Assembly: GCA_016284485.1 (NCBI GenBank)
Contig: JAEEOX010000177.1
Location: forward strand, 1-10,889
Length of the DNA: 10,889 nucleotides
From: Bacillota bacterium
GTDB lineage: Bacteria > Bacillota > Clostridia > Peptostreptococcales > Anaerovoracaceae
Direction of reading: 5' to 3'
Positions 9,001 to 10,889 of this stretch are shown piece by piece. Numbering within the stretch: position 1 is the first letter of the stretch; each line of letters starts with the position of its first letter. The notes below the pieces were generated by a model that saw only the letters and a program-made list of their open reading frames with translations, did no database searches and was not told the DNA's origin. Made by a program: the position numbers and the translations under genes.

Positions 9001-9585
9001 GATTATGTCATTGAGCCTGTCCAGGTTCACGTTGGCGCGCTCCAGCTTGTTCTCAGCCTCGCGCTTTCTGGACTTATACATCACGACCCCTGCTGATTCC
9101 TCAAGGATCTCTCTTCTCTCCTCGGGCTTGCCCTCGATGATGTTCTGGACCTTGCCCTGGCCGATTATGGAGTATCCGTCCACGCCGATACCGGTATCCA
9201 TTATGAGCTCGCGGACGTCTCTCAATCTGCACTGGTTGTTGTTGATGAGATATTCGGACTCTCCGGAACGGTACATCCTTCTGGTAATGGCGACTTCGTT
9301 GTAGTCTGTGGGAAGTATGCCCTGGGAGTTGTCGATGACCAGAGTCACCTCGGCCATTCCCCTGGATTTCCTTGATGCGGTGCCGTTGAAGATGACTTCT
9401 TCCATCTTGCCGCCTCTCAGCATCCTGGGGCTCTGTTCACCCAGTACCCATCTGACTGCGTCGCTTATGTTGGATTTTCCTGAACCGTTGGGACCCACGA
9501 TGCAGGTGACTCCCGGGTGGAAGTCGATCACCACAGGTTCCGCAAAAGATTTAAATCCCTGTATCTCGATTCGTTTAAAATACAT
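6037..9585 (-). CDS. smc: Chromosome segregation ATPase SMC
   Basis: SMC is the ATPase core of bacterial condensin, which acts with ScpA and ScpB to load on and organise the chromosome for segregation. The 1182-residue product has the full layout. An N-terminal ATPase half carries Walker A GPNGSGKSN (31-39) after the family opening KRIEIQGFKSFAEP. A long charged coiled coil (about 165-500) leads to a hinge (about 505-665, glycine-rich, from GYGGAVKFIMNG to GAITGGRYK). A second coiled coil (about 670-1030) leads back to the C-terminal half, with the signature LLSGGEKS (1087-1094) and Walker B FCILDEVEAALDD (about 1112-1124). I choose the ATG at 9585, which gives the usual MYFKRIEI start and has AGAGGG five bases upstream. 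A TTG at 9609 would add eight residues not typical of the family. The start overlaps rnc by 11 bases. Genes for ScpA and ScpB are not in the window. Confidence 0.98.
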   Translation of the reverse strand: MYFKRIEIQGFKSFAEPVVIDFHPGVTCIVGPNGSGKSNISDAVRWVLGEQSPRMLRGGKMEEVIFNGTASRKSRGMAEVTLVIDNSQGILPTDYNEVAITRRMYRSGESEYLINNNQCRLRDVRELIMDTGIGVDGYSIIGQGKVQNIIEGKPEERREILEESAGVVMYKSRKREAENKLERANVNLDRLNDIIFEIEDRIGGLKEDSEKAAEALEIRAKKKDLDINIALHNIDRLNAAGSTSEDDAEALSADIEKHKTEKLALDEKIEEERQRNEELQSLGDKAREELLSIVNKLNDIKNKTQMDETRLSAMDSDIDRLSGEIETLNGRLEREIASNEEKENALSDMAEDMSKATKALEKEIDSYNSIMSVSIAKQGALEDIKNSILELSRKASGLRSESRSIGSMKETLLRRQEQLLSDSEEVMANSGDIEDEIAETEKLKSKNDDSGNKVLNKISDAEGRISNLTATQDKLEGEIGDLRIKRSQLAARKKALEEMEASYEGYGGAVKFIMNGSGHGLRGTVAELIDVPKGFETAIETALGSGISNIVCEKDQDAKNAIRRLKEASAGRLTFLPMESVKGSRTRLENAVEKANGFEGLASEIVGYDAEYTGVMEYLLGRTAIVRDLDTAVRLSKIAGKGLRFVTLEGDVVNAFGAITGGRYKTKTMNILSRRTEIADLSSEIDRIDKDLVSKTDEKEKSREEILSLRSGVRSFEEELNALKAKDVELQARLATLRESLRNASEAKEKRQLELATIREELENTEEMEQNAAASAEESEKKIKEMEASSEDLLREIESISSRVTEANSAITDARIRKTEIENKIDALNDLIEISQDNIDDLTEQIDKKQDELDSIMEKRDRLLYGSGDTEDKFSVLSDKKTGLEEYISEIDKDKAQALASVKEMTQELNMKVEELNSLIAQKQQQEIRMARNDAQLEALKQKLLDDHEITYAQALSYKIEDFKYSQAVKESREMKVRLDEIGDFDPSSIEEYQKVSERYEFMLDQRKDITSAMDELNSIIRDMDKIIKDRFRANFDQVEKNFEEIFTEMFGGGTARIAMDNEDDPLNSGVEIIAQPPGKKLQNINLLSGGEKSMTAIALMFAVLKTKPTPFCILDEVEAALDDMNIDRFADYLKNFHDIQFVVVTHQKATMEHADVLYGVTMPEQGVSKVISLRLGTDFEL

Positions 9586-10276
9586 GTTTTCCCTCTTTGA
9601 GCCGTTCAAGGGCGTTCTTTGCAGCGTCCTGTCCGGCTGATTTTTTGCTCTTACCGGAGCCTGTTGAAACAGTTTCTCCGTTAAGTTCTATGTGTACGTG
9701 GAATGTCCCGTCATGGGCTGGTCCATCGAAGCTGTCCACGACGTACTGTATGTCTGTTACACAGCCCTTCTTCTGGACCCGCTCCTGGAACTCCGACTTA
9801 TAGTCTGTGAAAAGTTCGCCCCTGATGGCTAAGCTGATGGTCTCGCTCAGGGTGTTAAGGATCACCCTTCTGGCGCTCTCGTATCCTCCGTCCATGAAGA
9901 CTGCGCCGAACACGGCTTCCATGGCGTCAGCTGTGATGGAGGGTTTCTGGCTTCCACCGGTCTGGGATTCTCCTACGCCAAGTCTGATGGCCTCGTTGAC
10001 CCCCAGTTCTTTACCGGCAACATCCAGAGATCTTTCACAGACAACTATTGCTCTGGTCCTGGTCAGCGCGCCTTCCGGCTGATCCTTCATGAGTTTGAAA
10101 AGCTCCTCGCCGACGACGCAGTCCAGAACGGCGTCGCCTATGAATTCCAGTCTCTCATTATCCTCGTAAGCTCCCAGATGCTCCTTCTTATAGGAACTGT
10201 GGGTAAGAGCGGTCTTAAGAAGCGAAGGATCGCTGAATCGGTATCCTATCCTGTTTTCGATATCTTCAGGTCTCAT
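9575..10276 (-). CDS. rnc: Ribonuclease III
   Basis: RNase III cleaves double-stranded RNA, including rRNA precursors, structured mRNAs and antisense duplexes. With the ATG at 10276 the protein has 233 residues, normal for the family. The catalytic domain carries the signature NERLEFIGDAVLD (40-52), giving metal-binding and catalytic residues E41, E44 and D48. The second acidic pair is in ADAMEAVFGAVFMDGG (116-131), D117 and E120. A C-terminal double-stranded RNA-binding domain runs from about DYKSEFQERVQKKG (158-171) to GQDAAKNALERL (215-226). All catalytic acids are present. The start gives MRPEDIENRIGYRF, which aligns with the usual N-terminus; an in-frame TTG at 10333 would reach 56 bases into plsX and is unlikely. 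The ATG follows the plsX stop by one base with only a weak AGGA at 10288-10291, suggesting dependence on coupling from plsX. In Bacillus subtilis and many Clostridia, acpP lies between plsX and rnc; here it does not. Confidence 0.97.
   Translation of the reverse strand: MRPEDIENRIGYRFSDPSLLKTALTHSSYKKEHLGAYEDNERLEFIGDAVLDCVVGEELFKLMKDQPEGALTRTRAIVVCERSLDVAGKELGVNEAIRLGVGESQTGGSQKPSITADAMEAVFGAVFMDGGYESARRVILNTLSETISLAIRGELFTDYKSEFQERVQKKGCVTDIQYVVDSFDGPAHDGTFHVHIELNGETVSTGSGKSKKSAGQDAAKNALERLKEGKHVF
9591..9596 (-). promoter_or_regulatory. Ribosome binding site that decides the smc start
   Basis: The minus strand reads AGAGGG five bases before the ATG at 9585-9583, inside the 3' end of rnc. 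It supports that ATG over the in-frame TTG at 9609, which lies upstream of the site. Confidence 0.7.
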
Positions 10277-10277
10277 T

Positions 10278-10889
10278 TTATTTGATGTCCTGTATGGATT
10301 CCTGGATAATGCTGATGACGTCCTCTTCCACAAAGTTGACTGCCTTGAGGATCGTGGACCTTACTCCCTTGGCGCTGGAGGAACCGTGCATCTTGACGAT
10401 GGGCTTTCTGACTCCCAGAATAGGTGCTCCGCCATACTCGGCGTAGTCGAACTCCTTCTTGAGCTCCATAAGTTTGTCCACCAGAAGCAGAGAACCCACT
10501 CTGGCGTGAAGGCCATTGGTGAATTTCCTCTTGATGGTCTTGAAGGTGTTCCAGGCCATTCCCTCAGTGAGTTTCAGGATGATATTGCCGGTGAAACCGT
10601 CGGTCACTATGATATCCACCTTGCCCTTGGGAACGTCTCTTGCCTCGATGTTTCCCTTAAAGTTCAGATCGGATGCCATCAGGAGATCATAGGCTTCCTT
10701 GGTGAGTGAGTTGCCTTTCTCCTTCTCCTCTCCGATGTTGACCAGCGAGACTGTGGGGTTCTCTCTGCCCAGGACGTTCTCCATGTAGATAGATGACATC
10801 ATGGCGAACTCCACAAGGTTCCGTGCTTTGCACTCGGAGTTGGCTCCGGCGTCGCAGAGCATGGAAGGTCTTCCACCGAGGATCGGATA
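10278..10889 (-). CDS. plsX: Phosphate acyltransferase PlsX (5' end cut by window edge)
   Basis: This is the last 203 codons of PlsX, the peripheral membrane enzyme that converts acyl-ACP and phosphate into acyl-phosphate, the donor used by PlsY three to five genes downstream. The reading frame is open to base 10889, so the methionine at 10862 is internal and not the start; full-length PlsX is about 330-340 residues. Recognisable family blocks are CDAGANSECKARNLVEFA near the visible start, VDIIVTDGFTGNIILKLTEG in the middle and EYGGAPILGV followed by KMHGSSSAKGV near the end. In many bacteria the GANxxxxxxxLxxFA block reads GANVDSKPEHLLQFA; here it is GANSECKARNLVEFA, a mild variant. The stop at 10280-10278 is one base from the rnc start. 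No sequence defect is visible. Gene symbol is given with confidence because block order and neighbours agree. Confidence 0.95.
   Translation of the reverse strand, partial: YPILGGRPSMLCDAGANSECKARNLVEFAMMSSIYMENVLGRENPTVSLVNIGEEKEKGNSLTKEAYDLLMASDLNFKGNIEARDVPKGKVDIIVTDGFTGNIILKLTEGMAWNTFKTIKRKFTNGLHARVGSLLLVDKLMELKKEFDYAEYGGAPILGVRKPIVKMHGSSSAKGVRSTILKAVNFVEEDVISIIQESIQDIK

Noticed and set aside
9586..9609. Upstream in-frame TTG start that would lengthen SMC by eight residues
   Set aside because: The ATG at 9585 matches the conserved SMC N-terminus and has AGAGGG at the right distance; the TTG lies upstream of that site and the extra residues are not typical of the family.
10277..10333. Upstream in-frame TTG start that would lengthen RNase III by 19 residues
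   Set aside because: It would overlap plsX by 56 bases, and the added residues do not resemble known RNase III N-termini; the ATG at 10276 does.
1..10889. A novel defence, mobile or secondary-metabolite system
   Set aside because: Every stretch is taken up by a recognised core gene with intact motifs and uniform strand and spacing. No unexplained intergenic space or cargo gene remains.

Overview
The window is a compact, gene-dense stretch of bacterial housekeeping DNA. Nine genes, all on the minus strand, follow each other with no gap longer than 18 bases. In transcription order (right to left) they are plsX (3' part only), rnc, smc, ftsY, der, plsY, gpsA, miaB and a phospholipase-D-type cardiolipin synthase (5' part only). 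Both end genes are cut by the window edges. I see no RNA gene, mobile element, repeat array, CRISPR, phage gene or defence gene, and no promoter or terminator. There is nowhere intergenic to put one, so the unit's promoter and terminator probably lie outside the window.

The organism is probably a Gram-positive anaerobe-type Firmicute (Clostridia or a relative), with roughly balanced to slightly GC-rich DNA. The evidence is the plsX-rnc-smc-ftsY order, a true SMC rather than MukB, an FtsY with almost no acidic N-terminal domain, PlsX/PlsY-type acyl transfer, and strong AGGAGG-like ribosome binding sites. This is inference from gene content; I cannot name a genus.

Layout: 10889-10278 plsX, 10276-9575 rnc, 9585-6037 smc, 6018-5119 ftsY, 5126-3792 der, 3799-3197 plsY, 3200-2217 gpsA, 2224-899 miaB, 897-1 cls. 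Five of the eight junctions overlap (4, 8, 8, 8 and 11 bases), two are separated by one base and one by 18 bases. This suggests a single transcript with translational coupling.

Functionally the unit mixes two themes. One is membrane lipid synthesis: PlsX makes acyl-phosphate, GpsA makes glycerol-3-phosphate, PlsY joins them into lysophosphatidic acid, and Cls acts late on phosphatidylglycerol. The other is information and growth processes: RNase III for RNA processing, SMC for chromosome organisation, FtsY for delivery of membrane proteins, Der for 50S ribosome assembly and MiaB for tRNA modification. No undescribed system is evident. The points worth a second look are modest: junction architecture, a TTG start for plsY, no acpP between plsX and rnc, and a G5 substitution in Der.
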